DNA of 64,000 nt from RGIG1828 sp045654685 (lineage in GTDB: Bacteria > Bacillota > Clostridia > UMGS1810). The notes beneath the pieces were generated by a model. The model did no database searches. It was given only the letters and a program-made list of their open reading frames with translations, and was not told where the DNA came from. The stretch covers positions 1-64,000 of the forward strand of contig JAZONV010000023.1 in NCBI GenBank assembly GCA_045654685.1. Reading direction: 5' to 3'. Position 1 is the stretch's first letter. Every line of letters begins with the position of its first letter. Both the position numbers and the translations under genes were made by a program. Positions 43,480-51,864 of the stretch are shown piece after piece.

Positions 43480-44811
43480 TTATCTGAGACCTCTTTGCGA
43501 AAGGGCTTGTTCAAAATATGGAACATCACATTCTTTCCAACATCTTGCATCTGCCGGAATATCGAGATAATAAAGGGGATCACATCGTACACCGTCTTTT
43601 GATATGTAAAAATCAAGATGGTTTCCGGTGCTGTTTCCTGTGTTTCCGACACCTCCTATTATATCTCCTGCCTTAACATACTGACCATCTGTAACATTTA
43701 TGGAATAAAGATGCGCATATTGTGTTTCTACCCCGTTACCATGGTCAAGCAAAACAAAATTACCATATCCGGTTTTTGAATTTTCATAATTACCAAATCC
43801 CTGAAGTTTTACCACTCCGTCCATAACTGCAATTACGGGTGCACCTTCGTCTCCGGCAATATCAAGAGCTGCATGTCCGTTTACTCTGCCTGCATTTGAG
43901 TGACAAAACGGATTATCACACCAGAAGATTGTGGTTATGAGTGATGATGACGGAACCGGCCAAAGCATATGAACATCACCCTCAAGTGTTGCGGCAACCG
44001 GTTGTGTCACTTTGAAGTCATATGAAAACGTCTGTCTGAATTCATTTTTATCAACACAGGTTATTTGCATAACCTTATCCCCGGAGGTGAGTGTTCCGAA
44101 TTTTACCCGACTGTCAATGTTTGAAATCGAATAAGTATTTGAATTTATATTAAATTCTGTTTCATTTATCTGAGTTTCACCGGTGTTTTTATCAATTATC
44201 TTTATATTCATTCTGTCAAGAAGAAGTGTACTGCTGACCATACCATCCAACACATATGAATTACCTCTGGTAACCTGAGTTGGCGGAACAAGGCCTGTTA
44301 TATTTATTGAGGATACCGGTGCGGTATATACCGGTTCCTGATATACTTCTTCAAAATTGGGATATGTACCAACTCCCCAAGGGGTTGTTATGACAACTGC
44401 ATTATGATATGAATTCCATTCAACTGTACTTCCGAAAAGTTCTGCAATAAATCTAAGTGGTACATATATGCGATCATTTATTATGCATGGAGGAACATCC
44501 GTTTTTTCCGAATAGATTATCGAATTTTTACTGATGGTAACGGCAGGATTATCTGCCTGAAACCAAGCGGAAACCCCATCTGAAACAACGATAACCGTGT
44601 TATTTGCACCATCCCAACTATATCTGAATCCCAGTGCCTCATTAATTCCTCTTACGGGAACAAATGCACATCCATCAATCATATACCATCCCTCGCCAAA
44701 CACCATCTCTTCTCCATTGCAGAATATACGAGGTGTACTATCTGCCATGCAGTTTGCAGAAAAAACAAGGGAGCCTATTATTAAAATCAGAATTAATATA
44801 GCTCTTCGCAT
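43480..44811 (-). CDS. Secreted M23 peptidase with CAN domain
   Basis: A 443-residue exported protein with a signal peptide, then a copper-amine-oxidase-N-like domain (about 25-130: FVPVRGINEALGFRYSWDGA, VPLRFIAELFGSTVEWNSYH), Ig-like strands, and a C-terminal M23/LytM domain (about 300-443). The first zinc ligands are present in GHAALDIAGD (HxxxD) and a catalytic His in TQYAHLYSI, but the usual final HxH reads NHLDFYI, so the second His is Asp. It may use Asp as ligand or be an inactive amidase activator. The start at 44811 behind AAGGAGGAG is preferred over 44862. Confidence 0.85.
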   Translation of the reverse strand: MRRAILILILIIGSLVFSANCMADSTPRIFCNGEEMVFGEGWYMIDGCAFVPVRGINEALGFRYSWDGANNTVIVVSDGVSAWFQADNPAVTISKNSIIYSEKTDVPPCIINDRIYVPLRFIAELFGSTVEWNSYHNAVVITTPWGVGTYPNFEEVYQEPVYTAPVSSINITGLVPPTQVTRGNSYVLDGMVSSTLLLDRMNIKIIDKNTGETQINETEFNINSNTYSISNIDSRVKFGTLTSGDKVMQITCVDKNEFRQTFSYDFKVTQPVAATLEGDVHMLWPVPSSSLITTIFWCDNPFCHSNAGRVNGHAALDIAGDEGAPVIAVMDGVVKLQGFGNYENSKTGYGNFVLLDHGNGVETQYAHLYSINVTDGQYVKAGDIIGGVGNTGNSTGNHLDFYISKDGVRCDPLYYLDIPADARCWKECDVPYFEQALSQRGLR

Positions 44812-44978
44812 AAAACTCCTCCTTAATATATCATGCAATAATTCTATCAAAATATGAACCAATATGTCAAATCATCTTGTATTTTGTCAAATAATCGTAA
44901 CATTATTTTAACAATTTGTGCATAAATATCCTTTGTTTTACTTCTGAAAATTTTTTTGAAAAATTTACGCAATAAGTG

Positions 44979-45007
44979 TTGACAAATAATATTTTTTGTA
45001 GTACAAT
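44979..45007 (+). promoter_or_regulatory. Strong promoter of a candidate small RNA
   Basis: TTGACA (44979-44984), a 17-bp spacer and TACAAT (45002-45007). No gene with a ribosome binding site follows before a strong terminator at 45070-45124. Confidence 0.7.
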
Positions 45008-45013
45008 ACAAAT

Positions 45014-45125
45014 AGATTAATGTACTTGTTGTATGCAAAACTTTAATCACAATTTGTTTTTCGTTATTTAATAGAACAAGGATGTCAAAATATCTGCAGT
45101 TTTGACATCCTTGTTCTATTTTATT
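45014..45125 (+). ncRNA. Candidate small RNA
   Basis: An intergenic unit of about 110 nt lies between a near-consensus promoter and a 21-bp perfect hairpin (AATAGAACAAGGATGTCAAA and complement, loop TATCTGCAG) followed by TTTATTT. The only ATG-led frame inside is eight codons long with no ribosome binding site. It lies in the 589-base gap between the M23 gene and spoIVA, with no gene that it obviously leads. The class is unknown. Confidence 0.5.
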
Positions 45126-45165
45126 TCCAAACTGTAATAAAAAGTATTGTCTCGCTAAATAAGTG

Positions 45166-45336
45166 ATGCAATTTAAGTTCCGCTTAATCACTTTAAAATC
45201 CATTGAAAAGTATAATTTAAACGCAAGTTCACAAGCCAATATACGTCCTGCAATGGTTATTGATATGTCAAAAATTTCTTTTAATCATAAGGTTGAATGG
45301 AATAATGAGCTTAGAACAGTTATTATAAATGAATAG
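45166..45336 (+). pseudogene. Possible C-terminal remnant (DUF6273-like ending)
   Basis: A 56-codon frame without a ribosome binding site ends NIRPAMVIDMSKISFNHKVE plus a short tail. The RPAMVID ending recalls the conserved end of DUF6273-type surface domains (RPAxxI). It may be a leftover gene end in the spoIVA upstream region or simply chance coding. Confidence 0.25.
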
Positions 45337-45451
45337 AATAAGATATATTTGCAGCAATATATTTTCATGTTTATATATGAATATATATTAAGTAATAAAA
45401 ATTAGTCCTCGCTCATAAAATGTACAAAAACATTTATGGAGGACTATTTTT

Positions 45452-46687
45452 ATGGAGAACATATATTCAGACATTGCCAAGCGCTCCGACGGAGCAATTA
45501 TGATTGGTGTCGTTGGACCGGTAAGAACCGGGAAGTCAACATTCATAAAAAGATTTATGGATCTTTTGGTAATCCCCAACATCACCAACGTATATAGCCG
45601 TGAAAGGGCAAAAGATGAACTGCCTGTGAGCGGATCGGGAAAAACAATAATGACTACAGAACCAAAATTTATTCCAAATGAACCTGTTGAAATCAACATT
45701 TCCGAAAATGCCAGAATGCAGGTCAGAATGATAGACTGTGTGGGATATATTGTTCCTTCAGCCATGGGTCATATTGAAGACGAGGCTCCGAGAATGGTAA
45801 AAACACCATGGTCAGACGAAGAAATACCTTTTATTCAGGCAGCGGAAATCGGAACGGGCAAAGTTATTAAAGACCATTCCACTATAGGACTTGTTGTGAC
45901 AACTGACGGAAGTTTTACTCAAATTCCCAGAGAGGATTATGTTGAAGCCGAATCCAGAGTTATTCGTGAACTAAAAGAAATCAACAAACCATTTGTTGTC
46001 CTTTTAAACTGCGTTAACCCCTACAGCGAAAGTGCTCTCAAAACCAAAAGTGAAATCGAACAAAAACATGGAGTAAGTGTTTTGTGTGTCAATTGTGCAG
46101 AACTTGATGCCACAGACATCAATAATATTATAGAAAAAATCCTTTTTGAATTTCCGGTAAATGAAATTTCGGTAAATCTCCCATCCTGGGTAGATGTTTT
46201 GGAAAGTGAACACAGAATAAAGAAATCAATTTACGATAAACTTCTGTCTGCTATCGGAAAAATCAAAAAAATCAGTGATACATCAATTCTTACAAGTTCA
46301 TTTGAATCTGATGAAAACATAAAAGAAACAAAAATATCAGACATTAATTTAGGAGAAGGCAACGTCTCTTTTGAATTGACAATTGATGATGACCTTTTCT
46401 ACAAAGTTCTTGGAGAAAACTCAGGATTTGAAATCAAAGGCAAAGATACCCTTATGGAACTTATAACCGATCTTTCCAAAACCAAAAGAGAATATGACAA
46501 AATTGAAGGTGCTCTTTGTCAGGTCAGGGAACTTGGCTACGGAATTGTTGCTCCCTCAATTGATGAATTGAGTCTTGAAGAGCCTGAAATTGTTCGTCAG
46601 GGCTCCAGATATGGAGTAAGACTTAAGGCAAGCGCACCGAGTATACATATAATGTGTAACAAACCAAAGTTCTTAAAAACCGCATAA
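45452..46687 (+). CDS. spoIVA: Stage IV sporulation protein A, C-terminally short
   Basis: A 411-residue SpoIVA, the ATP-hydrolysing cytoskeletal protein that polymerises around the forespore to found the coat basement layer. The P-loop VGPVRTGKST, the TRAFAC-type DELPVSGSGKTIMTTEPKF and MIDCVGYIVPSAMGH are all present, as is the middle domain through YGVRLKASAPSIHI. Known SpoIVA proteins are about 490 residues. Here the last 80 or so are replaced by a short basic tail (MCNKPKFLKTA) before a normal terminator. The extreme C-terminus is where Bacillus SpoIVA contacts SpoVM. GGAGG precedes the ATG. Confidence 0.9.
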   Translation: MENIYSDIAKRSDGAIMIGVVGPVRTGKSTFIKRFMDLLVIPNITNVYSRERAKDELPVSGSGKTIMTTEPKFIPNEPVEINISENARMQVRMIDCVGYIVPSAMGHIEDEAPRMVKTPWSDEEIPFIQAAEIGTGKVIKDHSTIGLVVTTDGSFTQIPREDYVEAESRVIRELKEINKPFVVLLNCVNPYSESALKTKSEIEQKHGVSVLCVNCAELDATDINNIIEKILFEFPVNEISVNLPSWVDVLESEHRIKKSIYDKLLSAIGKIKKISDTSILTSSFESDENIKETKISDINLGEGNVSFELTIDDDLFYKVLGENSGFEIKGKDTLMELITDLSKTKREYDKIEGALCQVRELGYGIVAPSIDELSLEEPEIVRQGSRYGVRLKASAPSIHIMCNKPKFLKTA

Positions 46688-46700
46688 AATGGGCATTTTA

Positions 46701-46735
46701 AAAAAATCACAGACCTGAACAGTCTGTGATTTTTT
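46701..46735. terminator. Terminator between spoIVA and the TPR-nuclease gene
   Basis: A 14-bp stem (AAAAAATCACAGAC/GTCTGTGATTTTT) with loop CTGAACA, flanked by A- and T-runs, between convergent genes. Confidence 0.88.
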
Positions 46736-46765
46736 GTATAGTATCCGTTTTAAAGAGCTTTTAAG

Positions 46766-48271
46766 TTATCTTTCGGTATAAGAAATTTGATATTCGAAAA
46801 TTTTCATTCTCTTATCATTGTGTACTTTTTCAATTAATTGCTTACTTGGGTTGTTCAGGCAAATGATACCATAAATGTTTTTATCTTTGAACTTGGGACT
46901 GTTTTCGAACCATTCTAAATATTCTGCGGTTTGCTTGTAAGCATCATCGTACCCGCTATCCTTTTTTAACTCTATTATGTATAAGTCTCCATTGTTATCT
47001 TCACATAACAAATCCAATCGACCAATAGGAATTATGTACTGTCTTCCATATTCGCCTTTTCTTTTATAAATTTTAAGGTTCATTCCAAAAACCAACATTC
47101 CCATTTCAATACGAGCTGTTAGTTCGTCTTCCAGTAGTTTTTCGTTGGAAAATTGTTGTCTTTTGATTCCAAACTCAGGTAATTGTCCGGTTTCTTCTTT
47201 TCCCTCTATAACATCATCAACAACATCTTGCTTTTTTAGACGTTTATTGGTTTTATCTAATTTAGAAATCCTGTCTTTTATCGCTTTTGATATTTTATGC
47301 TTTGTAGTTTTAACAAAATCATAAGCATCTTTGTTGCGACCTAATGCAACCAACACTCTTACATAGTTGTTCGGAACATAATCTAAATCTATATCGTCAT
47401 ACAAACATTTTTCAAATAATTCTTTTGCTACGATATATTTTTTCTGACAGTATAAGCAATAACCTAAATTATTATTTGCATATATTTTATATGGAGCGAT
47501 TTCTAAACATTTACGATAATATTCTTCTTCATCGTGTCTGTTTTTAATTTTTCCATTTGCCCACGCCAACATGAAATACACTTCATCCATAGGAAAATAA
47601 AATGCTTCTTCTATACCTTCAAAACAAGCAATCGAATTGTTCCACATTTTTAACGACTGATATGTATATCCCAACCACTCATTTGGCGTCTTGAAATCAG
47701 GATATTGTCTCATAAATTCGGTCAATTTATCTACCATAATCACATCATCATTGCAATTATAATACTCATCTATCAAATCTATAAAAGCAAGAATACCCTC
47801 ATCCAATAATGTATCTGTTTCTATAAATAACTGTTTTATTTTCCCCCAAAAGCCTTTATAAGCATTTTTGTAAGGAACCAATAATAAATCTAATATATCC
47901 CCTTCAATTAATTTTATATTTTTTGAACGATTATCCAACAAGAGTTTATTAATATGTTCAATACATTTCTTATTATTTCGTTTTAGAAAATAATAGAAAG
48001 CCCAGTAGAAGAATTTATCATCACCTAATCTTTCGATGTTATGAAATATCAAATTACGTACCTTTTCATTGGCAAACAAAATATCTTTTTCAAGGTCGTA
48101 CTTTACAAATCCCTCGGTATATACCGAAACCAATGTATCACAAAAAAATCTTGCAAATTCACAATAGTGCTTATGTTGTTTCATTGTATCTAATTTTCCG
48201 GAAACCTCGTCAAGAGTCATAGTTGTAGGAAATTCTTCATCATACAATTTTGCAATTTCTTCTGTCATCAT
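46766..48271 (-). CDS. TPR-like protein with C-terminal PD-(D/E)XK nuclease-like domain
   Basis: A 501-residue protein. Residues about 100-330 are helical repeats of TPR type (PNEWLGYTYQSLKMWNNSIA, APYKIYANNNLGYCLYCQKK). Residues about 370-490 form a NucS/DUF91-like nuclease fold with IPIGRLDLLCEDNNGDLYII followed by ELKK, the D...ExK active-site pattern, and YKQTAEYLEWFE as the following helix. It probably cuts or binds nucleic acid, with the repeats as sensor or partner platform. It starts 13 bases after a second nuclease-like gene and downstream of hipBA, so a defence or anti-element role is possible (inference). Confidence 0.75.
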   Translation of the reverse strand: MMTEEIAKLYDEEFPTTMTLDEVSGKLDTMKQHKHYCEFARFFCDTLVSVYTEGFVKYDLEKDILFANEKVRNLIFHNIERLGDDKFFYWAFYYFLKRNNKKCIEHINKLLLDNRSKNIKLIEGDILDLLLVPYKNAYKGFWGKIKQLFIETDTLLDEGILAFIDLIDEYYNCNDDVIMVDKLTEFMRQYPDFKTPNEWLGYTYQSLKMWNNSIACFEGIEEAFYFPMDEVYFMLAWANGKIKNRHDEEEYYRKCLEIAPYKIYANNNLGYCLYCQKKYIVAKELFEKCLYDDIDLDYVPNNYVRVLVALGRNKDAYDFVKTTKHKISKAIKDRISKLDKTNKRLKKQDVVDDVIEGKEETGQLPEFGIKRQQFSNEKLLEDELTARIEMGMLVFGMNLKIYKRKGEYGRQYIIPIGRLDLLCEDNNGDLYIIELKKDSGYDDAYKQTAEYLEWFENSPKFKDKNIYGIICLNNPSKQLIEKVHNDKRMKIFEYQISYTER

Positions 48272-48284
48272 ATTACTTTCCTCC

Positions 48285-48815
48285 TTAGATATACATTATT
48301 TCACCATTCTCATACACAAGAATAAAATGAATATTTGCCGTTTTTATTTTTTCATACTCAATCCAACGCTTTGCAAGCTCATAACTTTTCTGAGAGTACG
48401 GAACAGCAACAATAGGGATAATGTTATTGGAATTATACTCGGTTGTCATCAATTGTCCGATAGCTTCCCGCATTAATGGATATTCAGTATTACCCTTTTT
48501 GTCAGTTCCTTTTTTGCTTTCAATATGCAATATGTAACCATCAGGCAAGATAATTCTAACATCACCTATGCCTGGTTGAGAACAAATCTCAATTTGGGGT
48601 TCGTAACCGACAATTTCATATAATCCCTGCCAACGAGTGTCATTTTCATCAATTTTCTTACAATCGTTTTCCTTCATAAAATTCCAAATATCAAAATGTA
48701 TAGTGTCTTTCGTTTTAATATGAGCACCATCAATTGATATTCTGACATTATCTTGTGTAATGTTATTGCATATATAATAAAGTGCAATTCTTATACTAAC
48801 TTCAGCTTCTTTCAT
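48285..48815 (-). CDS. PD-(D/E)XK-like protein
   Basis: A 176-residue protein with a probable restriction-endonuclease fold: GIGDVRIILPDGYILHIESK carries the Asp and the ExK-like ESK arrangement on adjacent strands, and EAIGQLMTTEYNSNNIIPIV follows as helix and strand. The N-terminus SIRIALYYICNNITQDNVRI is unassigned. It is followed directly by the TPR-nuclease gene and preceded by hipA, all on the same strand with small gaps. Function is not known; a DNA-targeting role is inferred. Confidence 0.6.
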   Translation of the reverse strand: MKEAEVSIRIALYYICNNITQDNVRISIDGAHIKTKDTIHFDIWNFMKENDCKKIDENDTRWQGLYEIVGYEPQIEICSQPGIGDVRIILPDGYILHIESKKGTDKKGNTEYPLMREAIGQLMTTEYNSNNIIPIVAVPYSQKSYELAKRWIEYEKIKTANIHFILVYENGEIMYI

Positions 48816-48839
48816 TATATTTTCTCCTCATATCATCAA

Positions 48840-50096
48840 TCAATAACACTCATCAAACGCAGGTCGCATATATTCAATAGCACCACGGCTGAGACCATAC
48901 TTTGTTGCTAGTTTTTCCCAATTGTCTCTGACTGTTGTTGTAATATTGTTTGCAAGTTCAGTTGCTTCTTCAACTGACAGACTAAAATGATGTGCCGATT
49001 CTATTGCAAGGTCAATTGAAATAGAATTATCCTCGGTATTTACATTCAATGCCAATTCATCACCATAGGGTGTAGGATTAACATCATATAAAGGTGAAAG
49101 CTCCCAACCTTGTTTGGTTAAAATAAACCCGTGGTTTCTCAAATGGTCGTCTGTGTTTGAAATTGCCATACTGAATACAATGCGCATCCAAAGCTCCTTT
49201 AAACTTTTCTTAGGTGATACACAGCTTGCTTTGATAAATCCGGCAATATCAAGATAACTTGAACCATCTGATGATGAAGCACCATCAGTTTTACCAAGCA
49301 TCGTCATAGCTGATGCAAAATGTATTCGTTTATCTCCATCACGATCAAATCGTTTTACTATAAATGTGCTTCCTAACTTAGAAAAAATTTCAAGCTTAGA
49401 TTCGGGAACATTGAGAGAACATAATCTTGCTAAATCGTGAGCAACCTTTTCCCAAGCACCTGTATTGAACTCATCATTCTTTGATGGGAACTTTGCAATC
49501 CAAAGTTCTCCATTGGTATCCTGAATAGTTGCCTTTGGTCTTGCACCACCTAATGAAGAACCTGGCTTCAACAATTGATTCAGCCATTTTTCATTAAGCA
49601 GATTTTCTTCACTTTCAAAATTTCTTGATGCTTCTTCAAGTGTTCTGAGTGTTGCCCAAGGGGGAGCAGCAGTTTCTTTATCGTCAGACAAAAACGGTCC
49701 GTTTTCATCTTCCTTAAAGCGGATTGCACCCATTCGTGTCTCATCATATACACCAAGCAGATAATCTCCATCTGTTAATTTTCTTGGCTTGCGACCTTCT
49801 TTATCTGCATAAATTCTCTCACGGCGTTGCATCAAAACACGTCCCCAACGGTCAGGAGATGAATCTGCAAATATTCCAAAAATACTTTTATTCACAGGGT
49901 ATTGTCTGCCTGAATAAAACTGCAACTCCGGATCTATTATGCGACTTCTATCGTATTGAACAAGCCAATCTGCATCAAATTCAAAAGAAAAGTTATCAGA
50001 ACCTTTTCCTTCGCCCACATACAATCTGCCCATTAAATTTGATTCGTCCGAGTTAAAGCTTTCATAAACATAAATTATTTTTTGATTGAGTGCCAT
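48840..50096 (-). CDS. hipA: HipA-family Ser/Thr kinase toxin
   Basis: A 418-residue HipA-type kinase. Its N-terminal subdomain has GRLYVGEGKGSDNFSFEFD. The core contains GGARPKATI (phosphate loop region), FIVKRFDRDGDKRIHFASAM, catalytic ISNTDDHLRNHGF and the metal-binding Asp in LSPLYDVNPTPYG. HipA kinases phosphorylate glutamyl-tRNA synthetase or other targets and slow growth until bound by HipB. The start at 50096 behind GAAAGGAGG lies right after the hipB stop, so antitoxin is translated first. Confidence 0.9.
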   Translation of the reverse strand: MALNQKIIYVYESFNSDESNLMGRLYVGEGKGSDNFSFEFDADWLVQYDRSRIIDPELQFYSGRQYPVNKSIFGIFADSSPDRWGRVLMQRRERIYADKEGRKPRKLTDGDYLLGVYDETRMGAIRFKEDENGPFLSDDKETAAPPWATLRTLEEASRNFESEENLLNEKWLNQLLKPGSSLGGARPKATIQDTNGELWIAKFPSKNDEFNTGAWEKVAHDLARLCSLNVPESKLEIFSKLGSTFIVKRFDRDGDKRIHFASAMTMLGKTDGASSSDGSSYLDIAGFIKASCVSPKKSLKELWMRIVFSMAISNTDDHLRNHGFILTKQGWELSPLYDVNPTPYGDELALNVNTEDNSISIDLAIESAHHFSLSVEEATELANNITTTVRDNWEKLATKYGLSRGAIEYMRPAFDECY

Positions 50097-50097
50097 A

Positions 50098-50418
50098 TTA
50101 TTCCTCCTTTCGAGGTGCACGTTTGCGTACTGTCAAATTCAAATCCTGAATAGTTCTTCCTAATGTGTCATCTTTTGCAACAAGCAGTAAATCTTTATCC
50201 ATACCATTCAATGCATGAAGCACTGCGGCATATATTCCAATAGCAACGGTTTTATCGCCTTTTTCTACTTTCCATAAAGTAGCACGACTTATATCTGCTC
50301 TTTCAGCCACAAGTTCAACTGAAAGATTTCTTCTTAGTCTTGCAAGTTTTATCTGCTCACCCATAGTATTTAGTATGTCCTGTGTGGCAGGTAATATTTG
50401 AGCGGTCTTTTTAGCCAT
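50098..50418 (-). CDS. hipB: HipB-like XRE antitoxin/repressor
   Basis: A 106-residue XRE-family DNA-binding protein with ARLRRNLSVELVAERADISR and ATLWKVEKGDKTVAIGIYAA as the helix-turn-helix, then LHALNGMDKDLLLVAKDD and a basic tail. It precedes hipA as antitoxins usually do and should repress the operon at the palindromic region 50432-50486. The ATG at 50418 behind TAGGAGG is used rather than the one three codons upstream. Confidence 0.9.
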   Translation of the reverse strand: MAKKTAQILPATQDILNTMGEQIKLARLRRNLSVELVAERADISRATLWKVEKGDKTVAIGIYAAVLHALNGMDKDLLLVAKDDTLGRTIQDLNLTVRKRAPRKEE

Positions 50419-50431
50419 AAAAAACACCTCC

Positions 50432-50486
50432 TAATGTTTATTATTATATACTATAATTTCAATTTTGTCAATTATAATAAACATTA
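50432..50486 (-). promoter_or_regulatory. hipBA promoter inside a nested palindrome
   Basis: Minus-strand TTGACA (50471-50466), a 17-bp spacer and TATAAT (50448-50443). TAATGTTTATTAT (50432-50444) and its exact complement ATAATAAACATTA (50474-50486) flank it, centres 42 bp apart, with an inner pair TATAATT/AATTATA. This is consistent with cooperative HipB binding. Confidence 0.75.
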
Positions 50487-50521
50487 TTTATTAAAACTTC
50501 ATTATATTTTTGATAGAATCG

Positions 50522-50550
50522 TTGAAATATCCAAGGAAATGCGATATAAT
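50522..50550 (+). promoter_or_regulatory. Promoter of the HipA-like kinase gene
   Basis: TTGAAA (50522-50527), a 17-bp spacer and TATAAT (50545-50550), 35 bases before the ATG. It diverges from the hipBA promoter. Confidence 0.7.
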
Positions 50551-50584
50551 AAATCCAAACTCATACACAAGGTGGTGAATAGCT

Positions 50585-51622
50585 ATGAATTTTTATATAA
50601 TGTCAAAAGACATTGCGGTTGCAAAATGGCAAGATGACAATTTTGAAATCATAAACCAAGATTTATTGCCATTGTATTTCCAATATTCGCATGATGTTTT
50701 TAAGTGGATAAAAAGCAGAGCAATAGATAGTAAAAGACCAAACTCACGGCTACTCAAAAAAGCACTTCGCATGACAGCAAAAGATGATATTTTAACCGTG
50801 TTATCTGTTAATGCCGCAACAATTACGGATAATTATTGGATAAAACCTATAAATTCAGACTTAACATATGCAGATGTCAGATTCGATAATGACTATTGCT
50901 CAAATCTTGCCCTGACAGGGAACTATGACAGCTTTAACAGGGTTGCCAACAGCAAAATATCTAAAACTCCTGAGCTTACCAACATCGGAAGCTTTGAAAA
51001 GTGTTGGAAACTGAAAAATGGTCAATGGTGGATGTACAAAAAGGCTAACCATGATGAACTGTTTTCCGAATTGTTTATATATAAACTTGGAAGCGAACTT
51101 GGTTTTAAAATGGCAGAATATGAACGCGGCAACGGTGTTATTAAAACAAAAGATTTTACGGACAATGCCCTTGTAAATTTCGAACCCGCCTTTAACATCT
51201 TAGGTGATGATGAAGACTATATCAAAACAGTTGAAATGCTTAAAGAAATTTGCCCCGATGCAATTGGCGATTATATCAAGATGTTATTCTTAGATACAAT
51301 CTGTGCAAATCCCGATAGACACACTTTCAACTTCGGTGTTTTAAGAGATGCAGATACCGGTGAGATTTTAGGTTTAGCACCGAATTTTGATAACAATATG
51401 GCACTTATATCAAGAGGTTATCCCAAAAATCTAACACGCAAAAACGACTTGCTTATCAAACTTTTCAATGAATTGATGCAACACGATGAAAATCTTAAAA
51501 AATTCATTCCTACTCTTTCAGAGGATTTAATCAAGAATGTAATTAAATCTGTGGGAATGCGTGTAAAATCAAAAGAGATTACTCAGTTCATTATGAATGG
51601 TTATACTTTAATAGAAAAATAG
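50585..51622 (+). CDS. HipA C-terminal-like kinase domain protein
   Basis: A 345-residue protein related to the kinase half of HipA. SFEKCWKLKNGQWWMYKKAN is the nucleotide-binding region, TICANPDRHTFNFGVLRD the catalytic loop and LAPNFDNNMAL the metal-binding Asp. The N-terminal 140 residues are unlike HipA. Such stand-alone kinases occur in mobile DNA, often with a small partner, but none is visible here. It is transcribed divergently from hipBA. AAGGTGG lies nine bases before the ATG. The cellular target is unknown. Confidence 0.8.
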   Translation: MNFYIMSKDIAVAKWQDDNFEIINQDLLPLYFQYSHDVFKWIKSRAIDSKRPNSRLLKKALRMTAKDDILTVLSVNAATITDNYWIKPINSDLTYADVRFDNDYCSNLALTGNYDSFNRVANSKISKTPELTNIGSFEKCWKLKNGQWWMYKKANHDELFSELFIYKLGSELGFKMAEYERGNGVIKTKDFTDNALVNFEPAFNILGDDEDYIKTVEMLKEICPDAIGDYIKMLFLDTICANPDRHTFNFGVLRDADTGEILGLAPNFDNNMALISRGYPKNLTRKNDLLIKLFNELMQHDENLKKFIPTLSEDLIKNVIKSVGMRVKSKEITQFIMNGYTLIEK

Positions 51623-51864
51623 CACTCTCAAATTCAAAGGACCATGGAACAATTTAATCCATGATCCTGTTTGATTTTATATAGTATTTAGCGTGTTTCC
51701 GGCATAGCGAAGCAGCACACCACCGTAAAACGGTCACAAACGCACCTGAAACGAGCTGTATCGCATTTTATTCCGTTTAATGTCAAATTACCTTCCAAAG
51801 ATTGATAATGGTCACAAAAGGCAAATAAATGGCTCGTATGAATATGATGCAAATTCTTAACGAA

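Noticed and set aside
50398..50637. 79-codon plus-strand frame before the HipA-like gene
   Set aside because: It spans the promoter and palindrome, overlaps the real start, and lacks a ribosome binding site.
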